Shown here in pieces: positions 23,046-32,009 of a DNA stretch of 64,000 bases (the stretch's first letter is position 1; every line of letters begins with the position of its first letter). The notes under the pieces are model-generated. The model did not search any database. It was not told the DNA's origin and saw only the letters and a program-made list of their open reading frames with translations. Where the stretch lies: the NCBI RefSeq assembly GCF_901472495.1, contig NZ_LR590469.1, positions 3,658,001 through 3,722,000 on the forward strand. Direction: 5' to 3'. The position numbers and the translations under genes were made by a program. This stretch comes from Yersinia enterocolitica subsp. enterocolitica (GTDB taxonomy: Bacteria; Pseudomonadota; Gammaproteobacteria; Enterobacterales; Enterobacteriaceae).

Positions 23046-23181
23046 TTCTTCGCCAGACGGCAAGCTCTCATAGCCGGGAGCTTGCTGGTGGTTCGCACTG
23101 GTCACAGGGGCGCTCAAACTTAGGTTTTTACATGCTTAGGTTTGAGCGCCTATCAGGTCTAACTCCGACAGGAGCCAATCC

Positions 23182-26100
23182 GTGAAAGACTTATTAAAGT
23201 TTCTGAAAGCGCAAACTAAGACCGAAGAGTTTGATGCGATCAAAATTGCTCTGGCCTCGCCAGACATGATCCGTTCCTGGTCATTCGGTGAAGTTAAAAA
23301 GCCGGAAACCATTAACTACCGTACGTTCAAACCAGAACGTGACGGCCTTTTCTGCGCCCGTATCTTTGGCCCAGTAAAAGATTACGAATGCCTGTGCGGT
23401 AAGTACAAGCGTTTGAAACACCGCGGTGTTATTTGTGAGAAATGCGGCGTTGAAGTGACTCAAACCAAAGTACGCCGTGAGCGTATGGGTCACATCGAAC
23501 TGGCTTCTCCGACTGCGCACATCTGGTTCCTGAAATCGTTGCCATCCCGCATCGGTTTGCTGCTGGATATGCCATTACGTGACATCGAACGTGTACTGTA
23601 CTTCGAATCCTATGTGGTTATTGAAGGCGGTATGACCAACCTGGAACGTCGTCAGATCCTGACTGAAGAGCAGTATCTGGACGCGTTGGAAGAGTTTGGT
23701 GATGAGTTCGACGCGAAGATGGGCGCCGAAGCTATTCAGGCCTTGTTGAAAAACATGGATCTGGAAGCAGAGTGCGAGATCCTGCGCGAAGAATTGAACG
23801 AAACAAATTCTGAAACCAAGCGTAAGAAGCTGACCAAGCGTATCAAGCTGCTGGAAGCGTTCGTACAGTCTGGCAACAAGCCAGAGTGGATGATCCTGAC
23901 TGTGCTGCCTGTGCTGCCGCCAGATCTGCGTCCATTGGTTCCGTTGGATGGCGGTCGTTTTGCGACTTCTGATCTGAACGATTTGTATCGTCGCGTGATC
24001 AACCGTAACAACCGTCTGAAACGCCTGCTGGACTTGGCTGCTCCGGACATCATCGTGCGCAATGAAAAGCGTATGCTGCAAGAAGCAGTAGATGCATTGC
24101 TGGATAACGGCCGTCGTGGTCGTGCGATTACCGGCTCTAACAAGCGTCCGTTGAAGTCACTGGCTGACATGATCAAAGGTAAGCAAGGTCGTTTCCGTCA
24201 GAACTTGCTGGGTAAACGTGTTGACTACTCAGGCCGTTCGGTTATTACCGTTGGCCCATACCTGCGTCTGCATCAGTGCGGTCTGCCGAAGAAAATGGCT
24301 CTTGAGCTGTTCAAACCGTTCATCTACGGCAAGCTGGAATTGCGTGGTCTTGCTACCACCATTAAAGCCGCCAAGAAGATGGTTGAGCGTGAAGAAGCGG
24401 TTGTTTGGGATATCCTGGATGAAGTTATCCGCGAACACCCAGTGCTGCTGAACCGTGCACCAACCCTTCACCGTTTGGGTATCCAGGCGTTTGAACCGGT
24501 TCTGATCGAAGGTAAAGCAATCCAGTTGCACCCACTGGTTTGTGCGGCATATAACGCCGACTTCGACGGTGACCAAATGGCTGTTCACGTACCGCTGACA
24601 CTGGAAGCTCAGTTAGAAGCACGTGCGTTGATGATGTCTACTAACAACATCCTGTCACCAGCGAACGGCGAGCCAATCATCGTTCCTTCTCAGGACGTTG
24701 TATTGGGTCTGTATTACATGACCCGTGACTGTGTTAACGCCAAAGGCGAAGGCATGGTACTGACTGGCCCGAAAGAAGCTGAGCGTATTTATCGCGCCGG
24801 CCTGGCATCTCTGCATGCGCGGGTAAAAGTCCGTATTACCGAAGAAATTCGTAATACCGAAGGCGAAAGCACTTCGCGTACCAGCATTATCGATACGACT
24901 GTAGGCCGTGCTATTTTGTGGATGATCGTCCCGAAAGGCCTGCCTTACTCTATCGTTAACCAGCCGCTGGGCAAAAAAGCTATCTCCAAGATGCTGAACA
25001 CTTGTTACCGCATCCTGGGCTTGAAGCCAACGGTTATCTTTGCTGACCAGATCATGTACACCGGTTTTGCTTACGCAGCACGCTCAGGCGCCTCTGTAGG
25101 TATCGATGACATGGTTATCCCAGAAGCGAAAGCAGGGATCATCGAAGAAGCTGAAACTGAAGTTGCCGAGATCCAGGAACAGTTCCAATCCGGTCTGGTA
25201 ACAGCAGGCGAACGTTATAACAAAGTGATCGATATCTGGGCCGCGGCTAACGAACGTGTTGCTAAGGCGATGATGGATAACTTGTCTGTAGAAGATGTTG
25301 TCAACCGTGACGGCGTTGTTGAACAGCAAGTGTCATTCAACAGCATCTTTATGATGGCCGACTCCGGTGCGCGTGGTTCTGCGGCACAGATTCGTCAGCT
25401 GGCAGGGATGCGTGGTCTGATGGCTAAGCCAGATGGCTCGATCATTGAAACGCCAATCACCGCGAACTTCCGTGAAGGTTTGAACGTACTTCAGTACTTC
25501 ATCTCAACCCACGGTGCGCGTAAAGGTTTGGCGGATACCGCATTGAAAACTGCGAACTCTGGTTATCTGACCCGTCGTTTAGTTGACGTGGCACAGGATC
25601 TGGTCGTAACCGAAGACGATTGTGGTACCCATAACGGTATCGTGATGACCCCGGTTATCGAAGGTGGTGATGTTAAAGAACCACTGCGCGATCGCGTTCT
25701 GGGTCGTGTGACCGCTGAAGAAGTTATCAAGCCGGGTACGGCTGATATTCTGGTTCCACGTAACACCCTGTTGGACGAAAAATGGTGTGATCTGTTAGAA
25801 GAAAACTCCGTCGACAGCGTTAAAGTTCGTTCAGTAGTAAGCTGTGAAACTGACTTTGGTGTGTGTGCAAACTGCTATGGTCGCGACCTGGCACGTGGTC
25901 ACATCATCAACAAAGGTGAAGCGGTTGGTGTTATTGCAGCACAGTCCATCGGTGAGCCGGGTACCCAGCTTACGATGCGTACGTTCCACATCGGTGGTGC
26001 GGCATCTCGTGCGGCAGCAGAGTCCAGCATTCAGGTTAAGAACAAAGGCAGCTTGAAACTGAGCAACGTCAAGTTCGTTACCAATGCAGCGGGCAAGCTG

Positions 26101-27402
26101 GTTATTACTTCTCGTAATACCGAGCTGAAACTGATCGACGAATTCGGCCGTACTAAAGAAAGCTACAAAGTGCCTTACGGTGCTGTAATGGCTAAAGGCG
26201 ATGGCGCAGAAGTCCAAGGCGGCGAAACCGTTGCTAACTGGGATCCGCACATCATGCCAGTTGTGACCGAAGTGAGCGGTTTCATCCGCTTCGCGGACAT
26301 GATTGACGGCCAGACCATTACACGCCAGACCGACGAACTGACTGGTTTGTCTTCTCTGGTGGTATTGGACAGCGCAGAGCGTACCGGTAGCGGTAAAGAC
26401 CTGCGTCCGGCACTGAAAATCGTTGATGCCAAAGGCGACGACGTATTGATCCCAGGTACTGATATGCCTGCTCAATACTTCCTGCCAGGTAAAGCGATTG
26501 TACAGCTGGAAGACGGTATTCAGATCGGTGCGGGTGATACCCTGGCGCGTATTCCTCAGGAATCAAGCGGTACCAAGGATATTACCGGTGGTCTGCCACG
26601 TGTTGCTGACTTGTTCGAAGCACGTCGTCCGAAAGAGCCTGCAATCCTGGCTGAAATCAGCGGGATCATCTCGTTCGGTAAAGAGACCAAAGGCAAGCGC
26701 CGTCTGGTTATCTCACCGTTGGATGGTAGCGATGCATACGAAGAGATGATTCCGAAATGGCGTCAGCTCAACGTGTTCGAAGGTGAAATTGTAGAACGCG
26801 GTGACGTGGTTTCCGATGGCCCAGAATCTCCACACGACATTCTGCGTCTGCGTGGCGTTCACGCGGTAACTCGTTACATCACCAACGAAGTGCAGGAAGT
26901 TTACCGTCTGCAAGGCGTTAAGATTAACGATAAACACATCGAAGTTATCGTTCGTCAGATGCTGCGTAAAGGCACCATCGTTGATGCAGGTAGCACCGAC
27001 TTCCTGGAAGGCGAGCAGGCAGAAATGTCTCGCGTTAAAATCGCTAACCGTAAGCTGGCAGCTGAAGGCAAAATTGAGGCTACGTTCACACGTGACCTGC
27101 TGGGTATCACCAAGGCATCCCTGGCGACCGAGTCCTTCATCTCTGCGGCTTCGTTCCAGGAAACCACGCGCGTTCTTACTGAAGCGGCAGTTGCCGGTAA
27201 ACGTGATGAACTGCGTGGCCTGAAAGAAAACGTCATCGTGGGCCGTCTGATCCCAGCCGGTACCGGTTACGCTTATCATCAGGATCGTATGCGCCGTAAA
27301 GCACAGGGTGAAGCACCAGTAGTTCCGCAAGTGAGCGCGGACGAAGCGACTGCTAACCTGGCTGAATTGCTCAACGCTGGTTTTGGTAACAGCAAAGACT
27401 AA
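23182..27402 (+). CDS. rpoC: DNA-directed RNA polymerase subunit beta'
   Basis: Active-site subunit. GTG start at 23182 behind AGGAG, as in E. coli; 1,406 residues (E. coli 1,407). An N-terminal zinc site (CLCGKYKRLKHRGVICEKCG) lies near 70-88, the catalytic NADFDGDQM near 458-466, the bridge helix and trigger loop follow, and a second zinc cluster (CETDFGVCANCYGRDL) lies around residues 888-901. Only 136 bp separate it from rpoB. Its terminator hairpin has been split by an IS4-type insertion at 27445. Confidence 0.99.
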   Translation: MKDLLKFLKAQTKTEEFDAIKIALASPDMIRSWSFGEVKKPETINYRTFKPERDGLFCARIFGPVKDYECLCGKYKRLKHRGVICEKCGVEVTQTKVRRERMGHIELASPTAHIWFLKSLPSRIGLLLDMPLRDIERVLYFESYVVIEGGMTNLERRQILTEEQYLDALEEFGDEFDAKMGAEAIQALLKNMDLEAECEILREELNETNSETKRKKLTKRIKLLEAFVQSGNKPEWMILTVLPVLPPDLRPLVPLDGGRFATSDLNDLYRRVINRNNRLKRLLDLAAPDIIVRNEKRMLQEAVDALLDNGRRGRAITGSNKRPLKSLADMIKGKQGRFRQNLLGKRVDYSGRSVITVGPYLRLHQCGLPKKMALELFKPFIYGKLELRGLATTIKAAKKMVEREEAVVWDILDEVIREHPVLLNRAPTLHRLGIQAFEPVLIEGKAIQLHPLVCAAYNADFDGDQMAVHVPLTLEAQLEARALMMSTNNILSPANGEPIIVPSQDVVLGLYYMTRDCVNAKGEGMVLTGPKEAERIYRAGLASLHARVKVRITEEIRNTEGESTSRTSIIDTTVGRAILWMIVPKGLPYSIVNQPLGKKAISKMLNTCYRILGLKPTVIFADQIMYTGFAYAARSGASVGIDDMVIPEAKAGIIEEAETEVAEIQEQFQSGLVTAGERYNKVIDIWAAANERVAKAMMDNLSVEDVVNRDGVVEQQVSFNSIFMMADSGARGSAAQIRQLAGMRGLMAKPDGSIIETPITANFREGLNVLQYFISTHGARKGLADTALKTANSGYLTRRLVDVAQDLVVTEDDCGTHNGIVMTPVIEGGDVKEPLRDRVLGRVTAEEVIKPGTADILVPRNTLLDEKWCDLLEENSVDSVKVRSVVSCETDFGVCANCYGRDLARGHIINKGEAVGVIAAQSIGEPGTQLTMRTFHIGGAASRAAAESSIQVKNKGSLKLSNVKFVTNAAGKLVITSRNTELKLIDEFGRTKESYKVPYGAVMAKGDGAEVQGGETVANWDPHIMPVVTEVSGFIRFADMIDGQTITRQTDELTGLSSLVVLDSAERTGSGKDLRPALKIVDAKGDDVLIPGTDMPAQYFLPGKAIVQLEDGIQIGAGDTLARIPQESSGTKDITGGLPRVADLFEARRPKEPAILAEISGIISFGKETKGKRRLVISPLDGSDAYEEMIPKWRQLNVFEGEIVERGDVVSDGPESPHDILRLRGVHAVTRYITNEVQEVYRLQGVKINDKHIEVIVRQMLRKGTIVDAGSTDFLEGEQAEMSRVKIANRKLAAEGKIEATFTRDLLGITKASLATESFISAASFQETTRVLTEAAVAGKRDELRGLKENVIVGRLIPAGTGYAYHQDRMRRKAQGEAPVVPQVSADEATANLAELLNAGFGNSKD

Positions 27403-27428
27403 TCTCTTTGTTCGTCACCAACGTAAAA

Positions 27429-27444
27429 ACCGCTCCTTTCGGGG
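27429..27444 (+). terminator. Left part of the rpoC terminator hairpin, split by an insertion
   Basis: ACCGCTCCTTTCGGGG at 27429-27444 joins directly to IS sequence. Joining it to CGGTTTTTTTT (28398-28408) rebuilds ACCGCTCC-TTTC-GGGGCGGT plus T-tract, an intrinsic terminator with an 8-bp stem (one G-U). The 12 bases CTCCTTTCGGGG (27433-27444) are duplicated at 28386-28397 as target-site duplication. Confidence 0.88.
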
Positions 27445-27445
27445 T

Positions 27446-27480
27446 AATGCCAGTCAGTTAAGCAACTGACTGGCATTTTT
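27446..27480 (+). terminator. Strong hairpin-plus-T terminator at the left end of the IS4-type element
   Basis: ATGCCAGTCAGTT (27447-27459) and AACTGACTGGCAT (27464-27476) form a perfect 13-bp stem with an AAGC loop, followed by TTTTG. It lies 44 bp after the rpoC stop and is oriented to end rpoBC transcripts, so it may replace the terminator destroyed by the insertion. Confidence 0.82.
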
Positions 27481-28302
27481 GTTCCTGGCTTTTCCATATT
27501 TATACGGCCTTTCCTTCACCACCCTCGGGAAGGCTCTTTCTCTTCTTATCGGTAACTTCACCATCTGCGCCATGCTCTCCATATCCCGCATCAGTTCCGG
27601 GATGCGACCTGGTGAAGCTCCCTGTAGCGTCATCCGCATCACCATCCCGCACGATTCTGAGAAGCTCAGCTGATTCGGCCAGTATCCTTTCAGCGCTCCC
27701 GCCATCTTAATCATCTGATAACGCACCAGATTATAGGCCAGCAGCACTCCCCATAGCTCCTGCTCAACAAGCTCCGGCTTTTTACTCCGCAGCGTCAGTC
27801 TGCTCAGTTGCATTGTCTGCTTGATTTCCCGGTGTCCGGCATAAGTCTGGCGCGGGAAGGCGGTATCGTTCTCTGGCGTATCTGGTGTTCGCCAGACCAC
27901 GCCATCCACGGCCAGCAACGTCAGACCGCACCAGTGAGGATGGGTGACGGAGCCATGCCACAGCTGCGCCGTTTGTGAGAATACCCGGCGAACAGCCTCG
28001 CTTCCCAGCCTTTGCCGTGCCTGGATAACGGCGCTGGGGGCCACGAAGGGGCGATCGCCCGGCAGCATGATATCCAGCCGGTTAACGATTTGATGAAGAG
28101 GTTCTTTACGCTCGAGTGCCATCCCGACAATGCACCAGACCATCATTTCCAGCGGCAGGCGGCGCTTGCGCAGAGTCACCGTGCCGGATTCGGCAAGACA
28201 ACGGGAGATGAGCTGGGGGTCGAGGTAATCTCCCAGTGTGGTCAGTGGGTTACGCAGTGAGTCGTAGCGGGAAACGAGATCAAGAGCCTGTCCGATGTGC
28301 AT
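27454..28302 (-). pseudogene. IS4-type transposase with in-frame internal deletion
   Basis: 282 residues against about 442 for the E. coli IS4 transposase. The N-terminus (MHIGQALDLVSRYDSLRNPL) and first catalytic Asp (LLAVDGVVW) are present. After AFPRQTYAG the sequence jumps to HREIKQTMQLSRLTLRSKKP, removing about 150-160 residues with the second catalytic Asp (LMDKGY in IS4) and most of the YREK context. The C-terminal part is intact and in frame. The DDE triad is incomplete, so it should be inactive as a nuclease; it still has the DNA-binding N-terminus. Confidence 0.9.
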
Positions 28303-28385
28303 AAAAAAATCCGGAAACGAAGAACATTTCCGGATTCTTACACAACCACTGGATCGGTCAACCGATCCTTAACTGATCGGCATTA

Positions 28386-28410
28386 CTCCTTTCGGGGCGG
28401 TTTTTTTTGC
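28386..28410 (+). terminator. Right part of the split rpoC terminator
   Basis: CTCCTTTCGGGG (second copy of the 12-bp duplication, 28386-28397) followed by CGGTTTTTTTT. The left stem arm ACCG is absent here, so only a weak hairpin remains. Confidence 0.8.
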
Positions 28411-28437
28411 TTATTTTTCAGAAAGAAAGCACGAAGT

Positions 28438-29568
28438 TTATTGGGATATGCGCCCAAAATGACGATCCCAATCCTTCCATACGGGTTGTAGCCCTGCCAG
28501 CGTTAGTGCCTGAGCCACCTGCTCAGGCGTTCGATTATCATGGGGGGCAAATTGCTCTAGCTCTGGATGGTTATCGGCATATCCGCCCGGCTGCGTTTTC
28601 GACCCCGCACTGACATTATTTATCGCCAGCGGAATCACGTTATCGCGGAAGAACGGTGATTCACGAGTCGAGAGTGATAGTTCCACATCCGGTGCAAACA
28701 GGCGGAAAGCACAAATCAGTTGCAGCAATTGTGGTTCGCTCATCAGAGAAGCGGGCGCAATTCCCCCGGCACACGGGCGTAAACGTGGGAATGAAATTGA
28801 GTAGCGACTCTGCCAATAAGTTTGTTGCAGGTAAAACAGATGCTCCGCCAGCATGTAGCAGTCGGTGCGCCAACTGCTCGACAAGCCAATCAACGCACCT
28901 AATCCGATCTTATCGATCCCCGCTCGTCCCAGGCGATCAGGCGTTGCCAGCCGCCAGTGAAAATCTTGCTTATGCCCGCGCAAATGATGTTGCTGATAAG
29001 TCGCCGGATGATAGGTTTCCTGATAAACCATCACACCGTCTAATCCCAACGTTTTTAACTCCGCATACTCCTCTTGTGCCAATGGTTGAACTTCCATCAT
29101 TAGCGAGCTGAATTGATTGCTGATAGTTGGAAAATGACGCCGGAAATAATCCATTCCCACTTTTGCCTGATGCTCACCGGTGACCAGCAGTAAGTGTTCG
29201 AAGCCCAGTGCTTTGATGGCTTCACACTCACGGATGATTTCAGTTTCATCCAATGTTTTGCGCTTGATGCGATTGCTCATCGAAAAACCGCAGTAAGTAC
29301 AATCATTGGCGCACAGATTGGAAAGATAAAGCGGCACATAAAAACTGACGGTATTGCCAAAACGCTGGCGCGTCAGCTGTTGGGCTTTCTGCGCCATTGG
29401 CTCCAGATAAGCCAGTGCCGCGGGCGAAATCAACGCCATTAAATCGTCGCGATTCGGTTTGACGGCATTAATGGCCCGCTCAACATCAGCGGCGGTTTTA
29501 CTGTTGATGCGCAGAGAAATATCATCCCAATTCAATTGCTGCCAGCGCTGGCTGAACCCTTCAGACAT
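28438..29568 (-). CDS. thiH: Tyrosine lyase ThiH (dehydroglycine synthase)
   Basis: Radical-SAM enzyme that cleaves tyrosine to dehydroglycine and p-cresol for the thiazole ring of thiamine. The 376-residue frame starts at MSEGFSQRW (29568), chosen because AGGAAG lies 7-10 bases upstream; an ATG five codons earlier would consume that ribosome site. The radical-SAM cluster is CANDCTYCGF (CX3CX2C). NTVSFYVPLYLSNLC and the end PVWKDWDRHFGRISQ match the family. The start overlaps the thiG stop by 8 bp. Last gene of thiCEFSGH. Confidence 0.96.
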   Translation of the reverse strand: MSEGFSQRWQQLNWDDISLRINSKTAADVERAINAVKPNRDDLMALISPAALAYLEPMAQKAQQLTRQRFGNTVSFYVPLYLSNLCANDCTYCGFSMSNRIKRKTLDETEIIRECEAIKALGFEHLLLVTGEHQAKVGMDYFRRHFPTISNQFSSLMMEVQPLAQEEYAELKTLGLDGVMVYQETYHPATYQQHHLRGHKQDFHWRLATPDRLGRAGIDKIGLGALIGLSSSWRTDCYMLAEHLFYLQQTYWQSRYSISFPRLRPCAGGIAPASLMSEPQLLQLICAFRLFAPDVELSLSTRESPFFRDNVIPLAINNVSAGSKTQPGGYADNHPELEQFAPHDNRTPEQVAQALTLAGLQPVWKDWDRHFGRISQ

Positions 29569-30349
29569 GATTTTCTTCCTCAAGCTGGCTAAGAAAACCG
29601 GTCAGTGGGCTGGTGGCTATTGCCCTATCAAATTGTCGGTTGCCCAGCCCTGCCTGACACGCCAATTCGCCAGACTCTACCGCTAAGCGAAATGCATGAG
29701 CCATTTTTACCGGTGAGCGAGCAACAGCAATCGCGGTATTGACCAGCACGGCATCAGCGCCTAGTTCTATAGCTTCAAGTGCATGGCTTGGCGCACCAAT
29801 ACCGGCATCAACCACCACGGGCACTTTGGCCTGCGCGATAATAATTTGCAGAAAGTCGCGGGTACGTAAGCCCAAATTTGAGCCAATCGGTGCACCCAAT
29901 GGCATAACGGCAGCGCAACCTGCTTCTTCCAGCCGCTTGCACAATACTGGGTCTGCGCCGCAGTAAGGAAGAACCACAAATCCCTCTTTCACCAGAATTT
30001 CGGCGGCTTTCAGAGTTTCTATTGGATCGGGCAGCAAATACTTCACATCCGGATGAATTTCCAGTTTTACCCAATGGGTACCCAGTGCTTCGCGCGCCAG
30101 ACGGGCAGCAAACACAGCTTCTTGAGCCGTTTTAGCGCCAGAGGTATTCGGCAGTAAGCGCACGCCTAGCTGGCGCAACGGCGCAAGAATGGCATCGTTC
30201 CCTGCCCGCAAATCAACCCGTTTCATCGCCATAGTAATCAGTTGTGACCCTGAGGCGCGTAGTGCTTCCAGCATCAATTCAGCCGTGGCAAATTTGCCCG
30301 TACCGGTAAATAAACGTGAGGTAAAAGTGGTATCGGCGATCTTCAGCAT
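29561..30349 (-). CDS. thiG: Thiazole synthase
   Basis: TIM-barrel enzyme that joins 1-deoxy-D-xylulose 5-phosphate, dehydroglycine and ThiS thiocarboxylate sulfur into thiazole phosphate. 262 residues from MLKIADTTFTSRLFTGTGKF at 30349; the longer open frame starts within thiS and is not used. Visible motifs: LPNTSGAKTAQEAVF, LEIHPDVKYLLPDP, PLGAPIGSN, VPVVVDAGIGAPSHA and the NTAIA phosphate site. It begins one base after the thiS stop. Confidence 0.96.
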   Translation of the reverse strand: MLKIADTTFTSRLFTGTGKFATAELMLEALRASGSQLITMAMKRVDLRAGNDAILAPLRQLGVRLLPNTSGAKTAQEAVFAARLAREALGTHWVKLEIHPDVKYLLPDPIETLKAAEILVKEGFVVLPYCGADPVLCKRLEEAGCAAVMPLGAPIGSNLGLRTRDFLQIIIAQAKVPVVVDAGIGAPSHALEAIELGADAVLVNTAIAVARSPVKMAHAFRLAVESGELACQAGLGNRQFDRAIATSPLTGFLSQLEEENHV

Positions 30350-30350
30350 G

Positions 30351-30566
30351 TCAGCCCCCGGCAATCGCTTGGAATAGCAAAATGTTATCACCCGCGTGTA
30401 ACTGGCATTTTTCCCAGTCAGGGCGAGGGACGATGACCTGATTGACCGCCAGCGCTGTTCCCGGCTGATGGCGGTTCAGTTGTTGGAGCAATTTTTCAAC
30501 GGTTATGGTGCATTCCACCTCAAGTGGCTGATCATTAAGCACAATGTTTATATGATTACTCTTCAC
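30351..30566 (-). CDS. thiS: Sulfur carrier protein ThiS
   Basis: Ubiquitin-like carrier whose C-terminal glycine is adenylated by ThiF and converted to a thiocarboxylate. GTG start at 30566 overlaps the thiF stop as GTGA, giving 71 residues (E. coli 66). Ends with the required GG (LLFQAIAGG). The core NIVLNDQPLEVE and the internal ALAVNQVIVPR match the family. It lies between thiF and thiG, in the usual order. Confidence 0.95.
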   Translation of the reverse strand: MKSNHINIVLNDQPLEVECTITVEKLLQQLNRHQPGTALAVNQVIVPRPDWEKCQLHAGDNILLFQAIAGG

Positions 30567-31345
30567 TGTGAGCCTCCACAGGCAGGGCAATGCTCCGCTC
30601 GCGTCAGTTGCAAGGTGCTCCAGCTTTGCTGCTTGCCATCGAATAAGCGCAATTTCCCACTCAGTGCCGACGGCAGCCCAGCCAATATCTTGATGGCTTC
30701 CAGTGCTTGCAAGGTACCAATGACGCCGACCACCGGCCCCAATACGCCAGCAGTACGACAATTACGCTGCGGCAATTCCTTATCGGGATAGAGGCAGGCG
30801 TAGCAGCCTTGAGAATAAGGCGGTTCAATCACCAGCAGTTGCCCGCTGAATCCCACGGCACTGCCGCTGATTAAGGGCTTTTGTGCGGTGATACAGGCTG
30901 CATTTACCTGATGGCGGGTTGTCATGTTGTCACTGCAATCGAGCACCAAATCAGCGTTTGCCACCGCATCAGCCAGTGCCGCATCTGTCAGCCGTATATC
31001 GAAGCTGACAATCTCAACCAGCGGATTAAGATTTTGCAAATGACGCTGGGCTAACCGCACTTTAGTTTGGTTACTGGCAGAGGTCTGGTTGATATCGGTG
31101 GTACGATACAGGATTTGGCGCTGTAAATTGCTCAGATCCAATTGGTCATCGTCAGCCAGTAATAATTTGCCGATACCAGCGGCCGCCAAATAGAGCGCAG
31201 CAGGTGAACCAAGGCCGCCCAGACCGATAATCAGCACACAGGCACTTTTCAGTTTCAACTGGCCCTCTGGGCCAATATCTTCCAGCAACAACTGGCGGCT
31301 GTAGCGCAAGAATTCACTGTCACTCAGCTCATGCTTGTTTATCAT
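30563..31345 (-). CDS. thiF: ThiS adenylyltransferase
   Basis: E1-like enzyme that adenylates the ThiS C-terminus with ATP. 260 residues. The nucleotide loop GLGGLGSPAALYLA and DDDQLDLSNLQRQILY follow the MoeB/ThiF pattern. Zinc cysteines are visible as CYAC and the C-terminal CPACGG; RNCRTAG contains the cysteine used for acyl-disulfide linkage in E. coli. The start overlaps the 3' end of thiE by 17 bp. Confidence 0.96.
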   Translation of the reverse strand: MINKHELSDSEFLRYSRQLLLEDIGPEGQLKLKSACVLIIGLGGLGSPAALYLAAAGIGKLLLADDDQLDLSNLQRQILYRTTDINQTSASNQTKVRLAQRHLQNLNPLVEIVSFDIRLTDAALADAVANADLVLDCSDNMTTRHQVNAACITAQKPLISGSAVGFSGQLLVIEPPYSQGCYACLYPDKELPQRNCRTAGVLGPVVGVIGTLQALEAIKILAGLPSALSGKLRLFDGKQQSWSTLQLTRAEHCPACGGSQ

Positions 31346-32009
31346 CGCTCAGCTCCTTGCCCTCAATCAGACGTAGTAATTGTGCCGTGGCTTGCTGCCA
31401 ATCCTCAGCTTGAGTAATGGCGCTAACGACAGCCACACTGCCCACGCCGGCAGCCAATACGGCGGGGACTCGCTCAATACTGATGCCACCGATAGCGACG
31501 GTGGGGTAGTCCGGTGTGTTTTCCACCATCTGTTTGAGCACCGCCAGCCCTTGAGGGGATGACGGCATTTGCTTGGTTTGTGTGGGGAAGATATGACCCA
31601 TTGCGATGTAAGAAGGCCGCACCGCTTTAGCTATCGCCAGTTCGCGCTCATCGTGAGTAGATACCCCGAGCCGCAATCCGGCTTGTTGTATGGCGGCCAA
31701 ATCAGTGGTCTCCAAATCTTCCTGCCCCAGATGCACCCCGTAAGCGCCATGCTTAATCGCCAGTCGCCAGTAATCATTAATAAATAAGCGTGCTTGATAG
31801 CGTTTGCCCAATGCAATTGTGGCAGCAATATCCTGTTCTACCTGAGCATCATCTAAATCCTTGATACGTAATTGGATAGTGGTTACCCCTGCCGCCAGCA
31901 GGCGTTCTATCCACAGCACAGAATCGACGACCGGATACAAGCCAAGGCGCTGTTCAGTCGTCGGAAAACCCTTCTGGGCCGAGAAGATAGGTGTATCAGA
32001 TGGTTTCAT
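31329..32009 (-). CDS. thiE: Thiamine-phosphate synthase
   Basis: Couples HMP-pyrophosphate with thiazole phosphate to form thiamine monophosphate. 226-residue TIM barrel with GVTTIQLRIKDL, HLGQEDL, LGVSTHDERE, GHIFPTQTK and VAIGGIS, the phosphate and substrate loops of the family. The start overlaps the thiC stop by 14 bp, indicating translational coupling. Confidence 0.96.
   Translation of the reverse strand: MKPSDTPIFSAQKGFPTTEQRLGLYPVVDSVLWIERLLAAGVTTIQLRIKDLDDAQVEQDIAATIALGKRYQARLFINDYWRLAIKHGAYGVHLGQEDLETTDLAAIQQAGLRLGVSTHDERELAIAKAVRPSYIAMGHIFPTQTKQMPSSPQGLAVLKQMVENTPDYPTVAIGGISIERVPAVLAAGVGSVAVVSAITQAEDWQQATAQLLRLIEGKELSDDKQA

Larger units (their letters stand above)
27445..28385 (-). 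mobile_element. IS4-family element, internally deleted, inserted in the rpoC terminator
   Basis: 941 bp bounded by inverted ends TAATGCCAGTCAGTTAAG (left) and TAATGCCGATCAGTTAAG (right, read on the minus strand), inside a 12-bp direct duplication CTCCTTTCGGGG. Ends, duplication length and encoded protein all fit IS4, whose full length is about 1.43 kb. About 0.48 kb is missing from the middle of the transposase gene. With both ends intact it could be moved by a related transposase supplied in trans (inference). Confidence 0.92.
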
